Assembly: GCA_028829895.1 (NCBI GenBank)
Contig: CM054181.1
Coordinates: forward strand, 30,833,357-30,897,356
Source: Sinotaia quadrata
Lineage: Eukaryota; Mollusca; Gastropoda; Architaenioglossa; Viviparidae
Direction of reading: 5' to 3'
Length of the DNA: 64,000 nt
Numbering within the stretch: position 1 is the stretch's first letter; the number at the start of each line of letters is the position of its first letter. The notes under the pieces were generated by a model. It was not told the origin of the DNA, searched no databases, and saw nothing but the letters and a program-made list of their open reading frames with translations. Both the position numbers and the translations under genes were made by a program. Of the stretch, positions 47,363-59,139 are shown piece after piece.

Positions 47363-50300
47363 TTTACAATACTAGTCTCTTTTATTAATGAATGTTTTCA
47401 TGGAAACATAAACACCCAAAGAATACAAAAATGCAAGCTTTGTAAACAAAGTGCTGTGGTTGTTCAAATCTTCAGGGAAGTGAAGGAGTAAATGTTTATG
47501 GATCAGGGGAAAATTAAACAGTCAAAATGAATGGAAAGTGAGTAAATATTTTAATTTGATAACCTTGTATTGCTGCCTCCACATTTAGTGAGGTATCATT
47601 TGGTTAAAGAGTTTGACAGAATTAATAAATTACGGTATTTTAAGAAGTAGCAAATGCATTCGTATAGTTTAGCCTGTCTTCAGTTCTACATTTCATATTC
47701 CTGAAGATTCCTATTAACTGTTCCATTTTGACTTGCCTTTATATCAAAATCAATTTACAGTTAAAGCTTTTATAAGTGTGAAGCAGGTGGATTTCTAAAA
47801 ATGTATTTTTTTAGCAGTTGAAATGACATGCATGACTTGGGTCACTTAGAGAGCTGATAGACAATTTTGTTCATTACAATTCAGCCCTTATTATATGCTA
47901 ACTTGCTAGGTGTCATACAATCAAATTTGTTTTAGTAAGTTGAAACTAAATAAATAAACACTCTGCTCATACTTTGTATTTATGAAGAATTGCAGTGTGA
48001 ACCTAGATTATTTTACCCTGCTATAATTAGTCAGATTAACAGTGTTTAAATTTCTAGACATTATACATTATCTATTCTATCAGAAATGAAAATAAATCAT
48101 ATGTTCTCTCATTCTGATACTTTAGGCCAGATGAAATGCAAACAGTGCTTCATATTGTGACCATCTTTATCCTTTAATATTTTGATTTTGCTAAGCAGCA
48201 ATTTTTATAAGTAAAATTTGTATCAATACACTTATAATGCATGTGATTGTCTGGATAAATACTTTCTAATTAAGAGAATCAGTAATTAAAAGTGTCTTAT
48301 TGATTATTTAAATTATTTAGCAGTTTTCTCTCATGCATGTGTATTTCGCAAATAAAAGCTGACTTTCTTAAACAGTATTTCAAGCAGTCCTCTTTATTAG
48401 CTTTCCTTGAACTATAAAAGTCTGTAGGAGAGAAAATGTTTGATAATTGGAATTTGAGCTATTAAATGATGGAAGGATGCAAATGATCAGTACACTTTTA
48501 TCATGTTACACGAGCCTAAGGATCTGGCAGCAAGAATCCATACATAATAAGAAGTGAGAGGATAGCAGTTTCCTGTTAAGACTGAATGAGTCAAACTTAC
48601 TGAATTTTTTTAATAATAATTTCATGTTATTTTATTAAGGTTATGTAAAAGCTTATTTATTGCCTGTTTTCAAATTAAGAATTTGTTCAACAAAATCGCC
48701 TGGTAAAGAGTTTGTATTTAGTGGTTTGTCAGTAAAATTGCTAATCAAGAGTTTTTTTATTCGAACTTGATAAATCACTTGACTTTTAAAGAAATAATTT
48801 TTTAATTTTTAATTTTTTATAGTTGAAAATTTGTTCTGATAATTGGGTAAAGTATAGTGAATTTTGTTGAAAAATACATTCTCAAATTTTTTATTGTGCA
48901 CAGTAGATGATTCTATAAACAGTAAGCAAGATATATAGTGTCTTGGAATAACGGTTGATGCATTTTACTTGTACCATTTGTTAAAGTCAGGACTGGCTGT
49001 ATAAGAATAAATCATACCTTTTTTAACAGTGGAATAATTGAAATGGAGACAAGACTGCTTAAAGTTTAGATACTTAAGTTGTGTTAATTTAGTTTTAATA
49101 ATTATTTCAGGTTTTTGACAAAGTAAAAGCAGCAAATTGTTTTTCGTTTTGATTCTTTTTAAAGAATTTTAATTGTATATCGAGATTATTTGCAGACTTT
49201 GCAATGTGCAAAACAAATGCCTTTAACATTACTTATGAAGTTGTAATAAATAATTGGTTTAATTAGATATGGTGATTCCCTTGCCCCCTTCTTTTGTTTT
49301 TCATAAAGATATTTTTATGTAGATATATTTTCCAATAGTAAGGAAGATTGTGGTATCAGTGATTTATTGTAGGTAAATTTATTTAATGAATAATATATGT
49401 AAAGAAAGAATTTAAATGTCTGAGATCCAACTACCAATAGCAGTATTGTTTCGGATACAAAGAGAGCTGCACTAGTATTGTCAATTTAAATTCTACTTTT
49501 GTCACCTATTATTGCATTATCCCTCTTCACTGAATATTAAATAACCAAGTAAGAAAATAAATACATACAACAGAATGATAAAATGGATAGCTAGATGCCA
49601 CGAACATTTACAGAGTGTGGCACAAGACTTTGAAAGGAGTAAGTGGAAGATGATAAGATAAAATAACTAGTGTGTATTCAAAATTACAAAGAATGCCAAG
49701 TGTGTGCTGATCTCCTAACGAAAGAAGTACTGACATACAATAATAAATACTTTTTTCTTTTATTAATTCAAGCAAAATAAAATATGGGGCTAGGGGGGTG
49801 GAACTCACAAAAATGCATTGTGTTTTTCTTCTGTTATTATTTTCTTATGATTAATTCTCATATTGAACATCAAACTAATATGTATTAAATATATGCTACT
49901 TATGAAGTAAATAATATGTTTGTATTGTGTTTTACATATGAAGATATTATCATTTATTATGAACAAATTATGTAATCAGCTCTTGATTTAATTTTTTAAT
50001 TCAAAATGCATGCAGTTTTATTAGTTTTATCATTGTCTGATTACACTTGTATTCAATATTACAAACTGTATAATTATTAATTTCCATTTCTCATGTATCT
50101 CATTCATAGTTTTTCTTATTGGCTGTATTTCATTATTTTCTCTTCATTTATTATGAGTTAACTTGTGTAGGGAAGTTAAATATAGTTTGTAGATAACATT
50201 TTTATAATTAGTATAGTGGTTATCATTTTATAAATCTCAGATCTATTTATTAAAAATATGGCATTTTTCTGTATATTTTGTTGGGGGGGGTGGGGGGGTG

Positions 50301-51699
50301 GTTTATTATGTATTTTTGTTTTTTTTATCTTTCCTGACAAAGAATAGTTTTGTATTGTTTTTAATATATTACAAAATTGTTCATAGATGGTGAATTGTTT
50401 AGTATTGAAATATTACACCTCAGAAAATAAATTTATATTAACCTTTCTGCTGCATTTGTTTGTTTGATTTTCCCCCATTGCTTTTGTTACAAATAGCAAA
50501 TAGGAATAATGGAAAATATAAGAAAATTAAAAGTTTGGTTAAAACACATATTGAAATAAAAAGGATGCCCATTTCTTTTACATTGAATGTGATAGCAGAT
50601 TGTTTTTGTGTAAATCTATTGAGAGAGCAGGCAAGAATATGTAAGTATGATCACAATGAAAACTGTCCCTCATCAGAAATGGAATAAAAACAAGAGAAAT
50701 AGGATATTCATATACTGGGTAGGCCATTAATCATGAAAGGGTTTTTAAAATTAATAATTTTTTGTTAATAGTGGAGGGCATTTACAATAAATTATTTTTC
50801 AAACATACTTTCAAAAAATCTCAAATTTGTAAATTTTACTATGAGAAGAAAATTAACTAATTGATAAACAAAAAAAGTTATTATTTTTAAACCCCTTTGT
50901 GACTAATAACCAACCCTGTACTGTCTACCGTAAAACAAAGTAAAAATAAAAAGAAACTGTTGACATACAATTGTATTTTTGAAGAAGAGATTGTTTTCAT
51001 GTTTTTATGTTTTCAAAAATCATATTTTTGCCAGTTCCATTGCCTGGCAGCTTTTTTTCAAACTGTTCCTGCAAACTGCTAAATTACAGTCTTAGTTGTT
51101 TAATTTCTAGGTCATATGTGTTGGTTAATTTTGAACACAGAAACCATTAGTTAACCAGAGTTTCATCAAAATCTTCATTCTAGCTGCTAAAATCTGGCAA
51201 TAACTGAACTAGACTCTTTTTAGAGTTGAAATTAAAAAATAAACATAATTATATAAAAGTTGGGCAGACTAGTATATTTGCATTTTCCACATTTCACTAA
51301 ATATAAATGATATTAATTTTTTTTTTCAGATAGTTTGTTTCTTGTCAGATTGTCAATCTCAACTGTCACTAGTTTCAGTGTTTTAATTTTAATTTATATA
51401 CTTTCAAATATTCACAGTCACTATTCATCACAATACCTTCTATCTTAACAAAATAATGAGTTTACCATAAAGGTAGTTTCTATAAATAGGCTGTGGAATT
51501 CATAATCTGAATATTTTTCTCAGGAAATACCTGTAAGAGATACTTGGACTTCTTATCTAACAATGATTTTTTTTTTAAAGTACTACTTTAATTACATTGA
51601 ACATTTGGTAGTAATTATGATTGTTTTTTATAATCATTTATAAAGCCTTTTGGTGAATGTTTCAACAACAAAAAAAGTCGTAAACCTGAGCAGTCAAAG
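47363..51699. other. Intergenic, no gene recognised
   Basis: Over 4 kb of AT-rich DNA with homopolymer runs (for example G-rich 50284-50299). Small frames (49608-49808 minus, 50460-50687 plus) lack domains, splice partners or coding-like composition. Confidence 0.5.
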
Positions 51700-51756
51700 A
51701 AACAGCAACCAAACACAGCAACATAGAACAGTGCTACCCTCCTTGAATAACAGAGT

Positions 51757-51920
51757 AAGGAGGAAGGCCCCACAGGAACTCTACAGAAACTGAGAACATC
51801 AAGAAGATGAAAAGTTTCCACACAATTCCTGTGGGGAAAAGAAGTCAACATAAAGAAGAGGAATGTTTCCAAAATGTAAATGATGACCAAGACTTTGATA
51901 ACTGGAAGTTAAGCAAATAG
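51757..51920 (+). CDS. Candidate exon or ORF fragment related to the 9159 ORF
   Basis: An open frame after an in-frame TAA at 51754-51756 runs through TETENIKKMKSFHTIPVGKR and EEECFQNVNDDQDFDNWKLSK to TAG at 51918-51920. Its composition is unusually protein-like for this AT-rich stretch. The KKMKSFHTIPV part matches KKMKRFHAIPV at about 9153-9185, with about three quarters identity over ~50 bp of DNA. It may be a transposon fragment or a terminal exon. No start or donor partner was found and I recognise no family. Confidence 0.22.
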
Positions 51921-52703
51921 CTTATGTCAGCTGATTGAATTCTAATAGTATCATTAATTTTTAGTTAAGTAGGATCAGTTTTCAGCTATATTTTTTGTGG
52001 TGTTGAACCACTATTATTATTCTTTTTTTTTTTTTAATAAACCATAAAACCTCTTAAATATATGTTTAAATTAAAATAGTCATTGTTTTTGTTTGATCTT
52101 TGTGGTAACTGTTTTGTAAACACATACATATGGAAGTTTTATAAAGGAAAAAGAAAATTGAATCAACTACACTTAGTACTTATTTTGGTAATAATCTAGA
52201 TGTTGGATCTCTTAAGTGTTGTCCACCTCTTTCCCCTTTTAAAAGATTTTTTACTATTTTTAAAATTTGGTGGCATGTGAGAAAAGAGGGAACAATACAC
52301 ACTAACTAGGATTCATGCACACACACTGTTATTGAAAAATGTTAGAATCAGGCAGCTTTGCACCAGAAAGTTTGAGAATGAGTATAGTGAATAAATGCCA
52401 GAAACTGTCATCAGTATGTAACTGAAATTATATATACCAAAGATTTGGACAATCATTAAAGTCAGTAGGTAAACATCTAAAAAGTACCCCCAGTTTATTT
52501 TTAAATGATTAGATTTGTGGGATAATCAGTGAATATAGTTTAGTGTGGGGAGTATAATAATTAATCACTATCTGCATTTGTAAATTGCATTTACCTGTTC
52601 ACCATGCATTTGATTACAAACAGACAGGTAATATTGTCTACATAAATATACTTCATTTTTATTTTCTAAGTCTTGTAATAATCTTGTGCTATTATTAAAA
52701 CAT
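51921..52703. other. Intergenic, no gene recognised
   Basis: AT-rich, with poly-T at 52022-52036; nothing supportable was seen. Confidence 0.5.
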
Positions 52704-53116
52704 ATACAGGTTGGGCCAAAAGTAAGTATACTGTACTGATTGGATCATGGCTTTTTATTTATTTATTTATTTTTCATTTATTTGTTAGTTAATAACGTAA
52801 TGAATTTCATGAGTGTTTAAGCTAGTAACATTAATATTTATAGCCATTAATCATGTAATGAATTTCATGAAGTGTTTAACTTAGTAACATGACTATTTAT
52901 AGCCATTAATTATGTAATGAATTTCATGAAGTGTTTAACTTAGCAGCAGGACTATTTATAACCATTAATAATATAATGAATTTCATGAAGCGTTTAACTT
53001 AGTAACAGGACTATTTATAACCATTAATAATGTAATGAATTTCATGAAGTGTTTAACTTAGTAACAGGACTGAATGTGGTACAGTACTGTAAACCTACTT
53101 TTGGCGCACACTGTAT
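52704..53116. mobile_element. Mariner-type MITE with an internal minisatellite
   Basis: The ends ATACAGGTTGGGCCAAAAGT (left) and the reverse complement of the right end, ATACAGTGTGCGCCAAAAGT, pair as imperfect ~30-bp terminal inverted repeats continuing into A.GT.TAC.GTACTG. The outer TA on each side fits Tc1/mariner TA duplication, and GCCAAAAGTA is typical of mariner ends. There is no transposase. The interior is almost entirely a ~59-bp tandem array. Confidence 0.75.
52795..53068. repeat. 59-bp minisatellite inside the MITE, about 4.5 copies
   Basis: GTAATGAATTTCATGAAGTG followed by TTTAACTTAGTAACAGGACT and ATTTATAACCATTAAT, at a ~59-bp step (52797, 52855, 52914, 52973, 53031). Confidence 0.9.
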
Positions 53117-53774
53117 ATACCTTACCCTTTTTGTACTGGTATGACAGTGCATCTGTACCAACTCAAAGTCTTCCTTAATGAAAACTATAAATAAACTCAC
53201 TGTTAGAACTTAAAATCAGGAAATGCAAGGTAGACAGCATGGCAGCATCTGTTTGCCTCTAGAGAGAGAAGCTGTCACATTGCTGCGTTTGCTAACACTG
53301 TTGAGCTACCTTCACCCTAGGGAAGTTGTATATTCAATTGACTCAAAAGTATGGTCCATGCACGTTATAAGTTGTAATCTGTCTTGCTGTATGATAATAT
53401 TTTAACAGAAATCATTTGTGCTGAGGATAATTACATGACTCTTTTACCATGACTGAAATCACTATTTTTGTAGCAGTTATGTCTGTTCTGACTTTTTTTT
53501 TGATGTAGTTAGACACCATTCTTCCCAATACTTAGGCCATATTAATTGGTTATTTTTCTGATAATGGTAAACGGACAAAAATTCGCGCCATTAATCAATT
53601 TGTTTTGATCATTCTGTCAATAGGAAATGTGACATTGGAGGGGGGGGGCAACAATGAATGGTGGTGTCAAGTATTACAATCAATCGTCTGTTAGACTAAC
53701 ACACCTTGCAGTTCAGGAATGGATGTCCACAAATATCGTAAATAAACGCACATCTGATACTAATAAGTAGACAA
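53117..53774. other. Intergenic, no gene recognised
   Basis: Contains a G run at 53640-53648 and a slightly CpG-richer part around 53575-53770; no feature assigned. Confidence 0.45.
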
Positions 53775-53945
53775 TACAGGTGACGTTAATGAGAAGTTAG
53801 GTGAACATCCAGGTGACGTCAACAAGAAGTTATAAGAACTAGATGACAACAAGAAGTTGTCTATGTGACGTTGGCAAGCAGTTAAAAGAACATCCCAGTG
53901 ACATTAAAAAGAAGCTATTAGAACATACCCGTGACGTTCACAAGA
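53775..53945. repeat. Degenerate ~36-42-bp tandem repeat, about 5 copies
   Basis: GTGACGTTAATGAGAAGTTA, GTGACGTCAACAAGAAGTTA and further (G)TGAC.TTnACAAGAAGnTA units separated by GAACATCC-like spacers. It runs directly into the 5' truncation point of the LINE fragment. Confidence 0.75.
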
Positions 53946-54515
53946 AACTATCAAAACCAGAAATACTGTCCAGGATTGCGCTGACAATAACGGCAATGGC
54001 AAGGCTGAAGACAGTTTGGAAAGACAGAAACACCTCAGTCAGCTCAAAGATCAGACTGATGCGCTCCTTGGTTGTATCTGTTTTTATATGCCTGTGAGTC
54101 ATGGACCTATACAGTGGATCTAGATACAAGCTACTGAAATGAGATGTTTTCGAAGGTATCTTTGCATTTCATGTAGAGATTGCATCACAAATGAGGAAAT
54201 GGGAAACAGAATTAGGCAAGCCATTGGGCCCTATGAAGAGCTATTGGCCATTGTGAAAAAAACGCAAAATTAAATGGTATGGGTATGTCACATGATCAAC
54301 AGGGCTTGCCAAGACAATCATTCAAGGTACCGTACAAGGAGGGTGAAGAAGAGGAAGACAGAGGAAAAGATGGGAGGATAACTTCTCAGAGTGGACAGGA
54401 CTGAAGCTGAGTGATACAGTAAGAGAACAGAATGGAATGGAGAAAGCTGGTTGTCAGGTCATCAGTGGTGCCCCAACGGTCGGCAAGACTAAGGGATAGA
54501 TAGATAAATAGAAAT
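53946..54515 (+). mobile_element. 5'-truncated, dead LINE: C-terminal end of the reverse transcriptase ORF
   Basis: Encoded pieces in order: EILSRIALTITAMARLKTVW, KDRNTSVSSKIRLMRSLVVS, CESWT, IQATEMRCFRRYL, ITNEEMGNRIRQAIGPYEEL, KIKWYGYV, GLAKTIIQGTVQGG, RRGRQRKRWEDNFSEWTGLK and finally VPQRSARLRDR with a stop at 54501-54503. At least three frameshifts and several in-frame stops separate them. This is the C-terminal region common to RTE- and CR1-like non-LTR retrotransposons of invertebrates; the exact clade is unresolved. The short GATAGATAGATAAATAG tail after the stop is typical of a LINE 3' end. Confidence 0.85.
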
Positions 54516-54869
54516 ATGAAGCTCTATGGCTACATCCAGTCAGAATATATTGCACAGAATTGTAAACGGATGTGAAATTGACCATATCCAATTAAAATAT
54601 ATTAGGTAAATTGTTAGAATTAGAATTGTAAACAGATGTGAACAATGTTTAATGTATTATTTAGCTGGCTTGTATAATGATTTTTGTACTTAGAAATATT
54701 TGTTTATTTTCCTCATCTGCATATTTCATTCTAATTTATTGTTTGAAAATGTGAAAATAGATTTTTTTTGGGGGGGGTTGTTTGAGGTGAGATATGAATC
54801 GGGCTGGATGAATAGAATTGTATTATTTATTATTAATATGTAGTCTTTACATTTTCCACCAACAACTTA
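54516..54869. other. Intergenic, no gene recognised
   Basis: AT-rich with a G run near 54769-54777. Confidence 0.5.
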
Positions 54870-55055
54870 AAAGAGCATTTTTGTTTGTACCTTGGAGTCT
54901 TAGTCATTTTTGTTTGTTTGTACCTTGAAGTTTAGCCAGTTTAAAAAAAAATTATTGTACCTTGAAGTTTTAGCTAGTTTTTGTTTGTACCTTGGAGCTT
55001 GTCGGGTTCTTTGTACCTTGAAGCTTTAGCCAGATTTTGTGTTTGTACCCTGAAC
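54870..55055. repeat. Degenerate ~40-bp tandem repeat, about 5 copies
   Basis: TTTGTACCTTGAAGTTTTAG followed by CCAGTTTTTG, with GGAG/GAAG and spacer-length variation. Confidence 0.8.
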
Positions 55056-57409
55056 CTCATGGAGCTTTATACTGTTATTCTGTTTCCGTCTTAGACCAGT
55101 AGAGTTGTATCCTGGATTTCATCTTTTATTGGTTTCACCTGGGATCCAGTATCTGAATCCAACTATAGGTCAGTGGTTCAAGCCAGCATTCACTAAGTGG
55201 AGGTTCAAGCCAGCATTCAGAGTGACTGGATCCCGTCTATGTGAAGTGTGACATAAGAAGAGGAAATATATCTTCTTTGCTCATTGTGTTTCAGTCAATG
55301 GGTGGCATCATCTAATGGGTGTGTGATCATCTAATTAACAGTAGTGGATCTTTGTTTTTTCCAGGAACTTAATCGACAGAGTGATTCAATGAAAGGAAAT
55401 ATTTTTAAAAGGGAGCAACATTCACATTATGATTTTCTGTTTGTTTTTTAGTCATAAAGGATTATATTTCATTCAACCTACTCTATTTCATGTTTTATTT
55501 AGGACAAGTTAGTATTGTACGTTTGTCACGTCCTTTTTATGTATTGACCTAATTAACATCTGTACATTGTTTTAATTCTGACTGTGAGGTCATTTGCTTA
55601 TTCTATTATTTCTTTATTATTCTTTATTTTGGTCAATTATTGCCAGACAATCCAGAAACATTTTAAGAGTTTGGAAATTAATTTAGTATTCCTGTTGTGA
55701 TTATCTTATTAATGATCTGAGTTCATTTTTGAAAGTCTAGATGCATGATATTTTTGTCATTGAGGGAGTGAGAGTTTGATTTGTCTCTTTTATTTACGAT
55801 GACAGGTATACTGTTTTTTAAAATAAAAAAAAACAAACGTATGCATGTTCACTGAATAGTAACATACAGAGGTCTAAAGGTGGGGGCATAGAAATAAATA
55901 TATAAAGCTGGCATGTATTTTTTAGCATACATCCTTTAAATTTAATTAGGGATTATAAGTGTGATGGCCAATATCTGACTGATCAAGAGCAGAGTCGATC
56001 AGATATCAATCCAGTAAAACTGTATATTTAAGAGAAACATAGCAGGCTTACTACCCAAGAGATATCTCTCTGGTAAAGATCATAGTTATCCACGAATTAT
56101 TTTATAGTACATATCAGATATTTTATTCTTTAATATCTATCAAGGATAATTATTTTAGTCAAGGAAGAAATAACTGTCACAAAATACATCCAATGAAATG
56201 TTTAACAAATAGATATTACAGTACATGTAGAAATAAAATTATGAAAGATTAATGAGCCTTGTAAAAAAAAATATTATTATTACAATAATGACAACAAATA
56301 AACCACTTTTGCCATTTTGCTGTAATCCTGGAATAAAGAGTAATAAAAAAATATATAACAAATATATAAAAATTACAAGATTAAAAAATATGTATGGTTA
56401 AGTGCTATTTTTACATTCAAATTGACAGATTAGGTTATTATGTGTTAATGCAAAATATGATGCAAAATATATAATATTTATAGTACCTGTATGAAGTCAA
56501 TTAAGTGAATTGTTTCCATATTTATTCATTTCATTTTCTTATTCAAGATAAACAGATTACTCATTCATACTGAAAATATACACAGAGATGTTGAAAAATT
56601 GTTATAATGCTAATGGTTGAAACTTCATCATTGAAAATAAAGCACAAATATAAATTATTTAGACATGGTTAAAAGAAACACAAACATTTACTTCAGATTA
56701 TTAACAGATTTTAATAAGGATGTCATATTATCAAATCAAAGGACAGTTCTTCATTAATTTTTAGCAATATTGAAGCACATATATACTGTCAAGAAATCCA
56801 GAATACATATTCCATGAAGAAATATTTTCAAATTTTATTTGACTTTCACTCTTTATAACAGTGACCCTTCCTTAGTTTTTAATTATATAATTTAAAACTT
56901 AGTTCCCTTTTGAGTGTTCTTACAAAGTAAAATATCCAGTTAAGTATAAGAGTGAAATCAAAATTCAAATATCCAATTAGTCAGTGAAATAATAATATGA
57001 TACAAGAGTATGTGAATTTAAATAATTAGTATGAATCAGTGCTAATTTGAAAACAAACTGTGATACAGGCAGCCAGTAAAAGAATTCCACTGAGAAATTC
57101 TCAAGAAAGTTTATCACTAATTATGAGAAATTAATTACTATCAACATTAAATGATTAACTATACAAATGAAACATATCTTGGATGGACAAAAATATTGAC
57201 TCAAACAAACAAAGAGGCAAAATATACTTTTTCCCATCAAAAAACTTGCACAATCTTATTTTTCATTTACAATATTTGCAAAACTTTCATTTACAAATTC
57301 TGAATTCCAAAACTATTTGTAACAATATTGCAATACCATCTCAAACTTTAAATATCTGAGCATGATTGGAAGAGAGATAAATCAAAGTGTATTATCTACA
57401 GATAAAATG
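55056..57409. other. Intergenic, no gene recognised
   Basis: Contains a small duplication GGTTCAAGCCAGCATTCA (55168-55222) and long AT-rich stretches; no exon recognised. Confidence 0.5.
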
Positions 57410-57605
57410 TTGATTTAAAGTGTAATATATATTGATAGTTGATGATACAAAGTGTATTGTCCATAGCTACTGATGATTCAGAGTGTATTATCTATAGATA
57501 AATATACTGATTTAAAGTGTATATCTGTTGATAATTGATGATACAAAGTATAGTGTCGATAGCTACTGATTCAGAGTGTATTATCTATAGATAACTGAAG
57601 ATTTC
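57410..57605. repeat. Two copies of a ~105-bp unit
   Basis: The order AGTGTATTATCTA.AGATAA, TGATTTAAAGTGTA, GATGATACAAAGT and ATAGCTACTGAT..TTCAGA occurs twice, followed by the start of a third. Confidence 0.75.
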
Positions 57606-58519
57606 AAATGTAACATCAACTCGCTATGTGTAATGCTGCACTAGAACTGTACTATTAGTCTGGAAGTAATTAAATACTTCTTTATGGGATGACTGGCAAG
57701 TGGGAGTTGGGGAGAGGGAAATCCAGAAAGTGTCATACCTTGCACATAAAAAGTCATCATTTAGCACCATTTTCACCTTAGGCTAGAACTGATATTTAGA
57801 TTTACATTCACATTAGCTTATGTCTACACTGCCTATAGGGGAGTAGCAAAACTTCTAAAAGCTATAAAAATAAGGTCAAAGGACTCATTCTGAAGAGCTT
57901 TGGTCAATACATGGAGAAATGTTTGAATTAAAATATCTATACTCTTAGGAGAAGACTTGTGGGTTTTTTTTCAAAGATGCTGTTAGGAAAATGGTGTCTG
58001 CAAAAGATTTTATGATACTGTCAAATGTCATTCTTTAGTAGGTTTTATGATACAGTCAAATGTCATTGTTTAATAGGTTGCCTACAACTCTTATCATGCT
58101 GTGACAATGTGGTAAAAGTTGTATAACAAGTGAAAAAAAATCAAACAACCATCACATAGTCCAATTGTATATTATTTTTATAAATGTCTGACAATAAGCA
58201 ACAAAACCTATAGAAATGTGCATGTTACCCAATATACAGTATTAAAGAAATAAAATAATGCTCATTAGTCATACAAAAATACGTCCTTGCAATATTATGA
58301 TTTAATACAAAGTAATCAGTATGATTTTCTTACCATAAAAATATATATGAGAAAATGGGAGCAATAAAAACAAATTTAAAAAAAGGAAGAAAATGGGGAA
58401 AAAATATATAAATTAATAACAAAATGAGGTGCTCTCATTATTGATTATTCTAATAATTAGTACACTTTAAAATTTTCTGATACTTTCTTTTTAATCATCT
58501 AGCAAAATTGCACAGCAAA
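57606..58519 (-). other. Probable 3' UTR / downstream flank of the A20-like gene
   Basis: AT-rich sequence following the stop codon on the minus strand. Includes a ~38-bp duplication (TATGATAC.GTCAAATGTCATT, 58011-58078). No poly(A) site could be fixed. Confidence 0.35.
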
Positions 58520-59139
58520 TTACCCGCACTCTTCGTCTCCCAATATCGTCCTTCTTACCAGTAAATCTGATTCATTTTCATAACAACTATTACAGAAACC
58601 ACCTTTACTACTATTGCCATAGTTGTTACAGCCTGGTGTCTGGCAGGTCTTGGCAAGCTGCTGACTTCGGCTTACACGGTTGTAAACATTTGTAAACTGT
58701 TCGTCCACACCAGCAAAGCAAGAACTGTGAGCTATGCTAGTTGACTCTGGGATAGGAAATGACGGCGGTGGAACAGACACCATACCATGCATGAGGCTAG
58801 CAGAACCAGATGTTTCTGGCATGCCGATAAATAACCCTCTAGGACTGGAAAAGGTAATATTATAAGGTCCTGGCACAGGAAAAGCATGTGTAACTTGAGC
58901 CATGTTGCCAGGCAATGGATGAGTGCACTTTTCCTGGTAGTGCTTGGTGCACATGTTTGCTTGTTTTGGATCACCAAAGTATGAGCAACCTGGGACAATG
59001 CAGAGCTTGCCTCTCTTGTGGTGTGGTACAGTAATTGGATGAGGATCTGGGAGAATGCTGAGTGCCTGCTGGCGAGCCAAAGGAGCTGAATAACCACCAA
59101 TAAGAGGTTGTGTCAACCTGGTCTCTGTTGTTCGAGTTC
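58520..59139 (-). CDS. TNFAIP3: A20-like terminal exon, fingers 5 and 6
   Basis: The acceptor TTGTTCAAG (minus strand) is followed by GA that completes a split Gly codon, then TRTTETRLTQPLIGGYS. Finger 5 is CIVPGCSYFGDPKQANMCTK followed by H, so the fourth ligand position is His. Finger 6 is CQTPGCNNYGNSSKGGFCNS C. Stop TAA at 58522-58520 after GDEECG. The apparent start at 59116 is a TTG codon inside the exon, not an initiator. Confidence 0.93.

Noticed and set aside
50460..50687. 75-codon plus-strand frame with Cys residues
   Set aside because: AT-driven codons, no conserved motif, no splice or start context.
55165..55225. tRNA B-box-like GGTTCAAGCC
   Set aside because: It is part of a small tandem duplication; there is no A box or cloverleaf around it.
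59114..59116. Start of a separate 198-codon zinc-finger protein
   Set aside because: The codon is TTG inside a spliced exon; phases and finger content join it to the A20-like gene.
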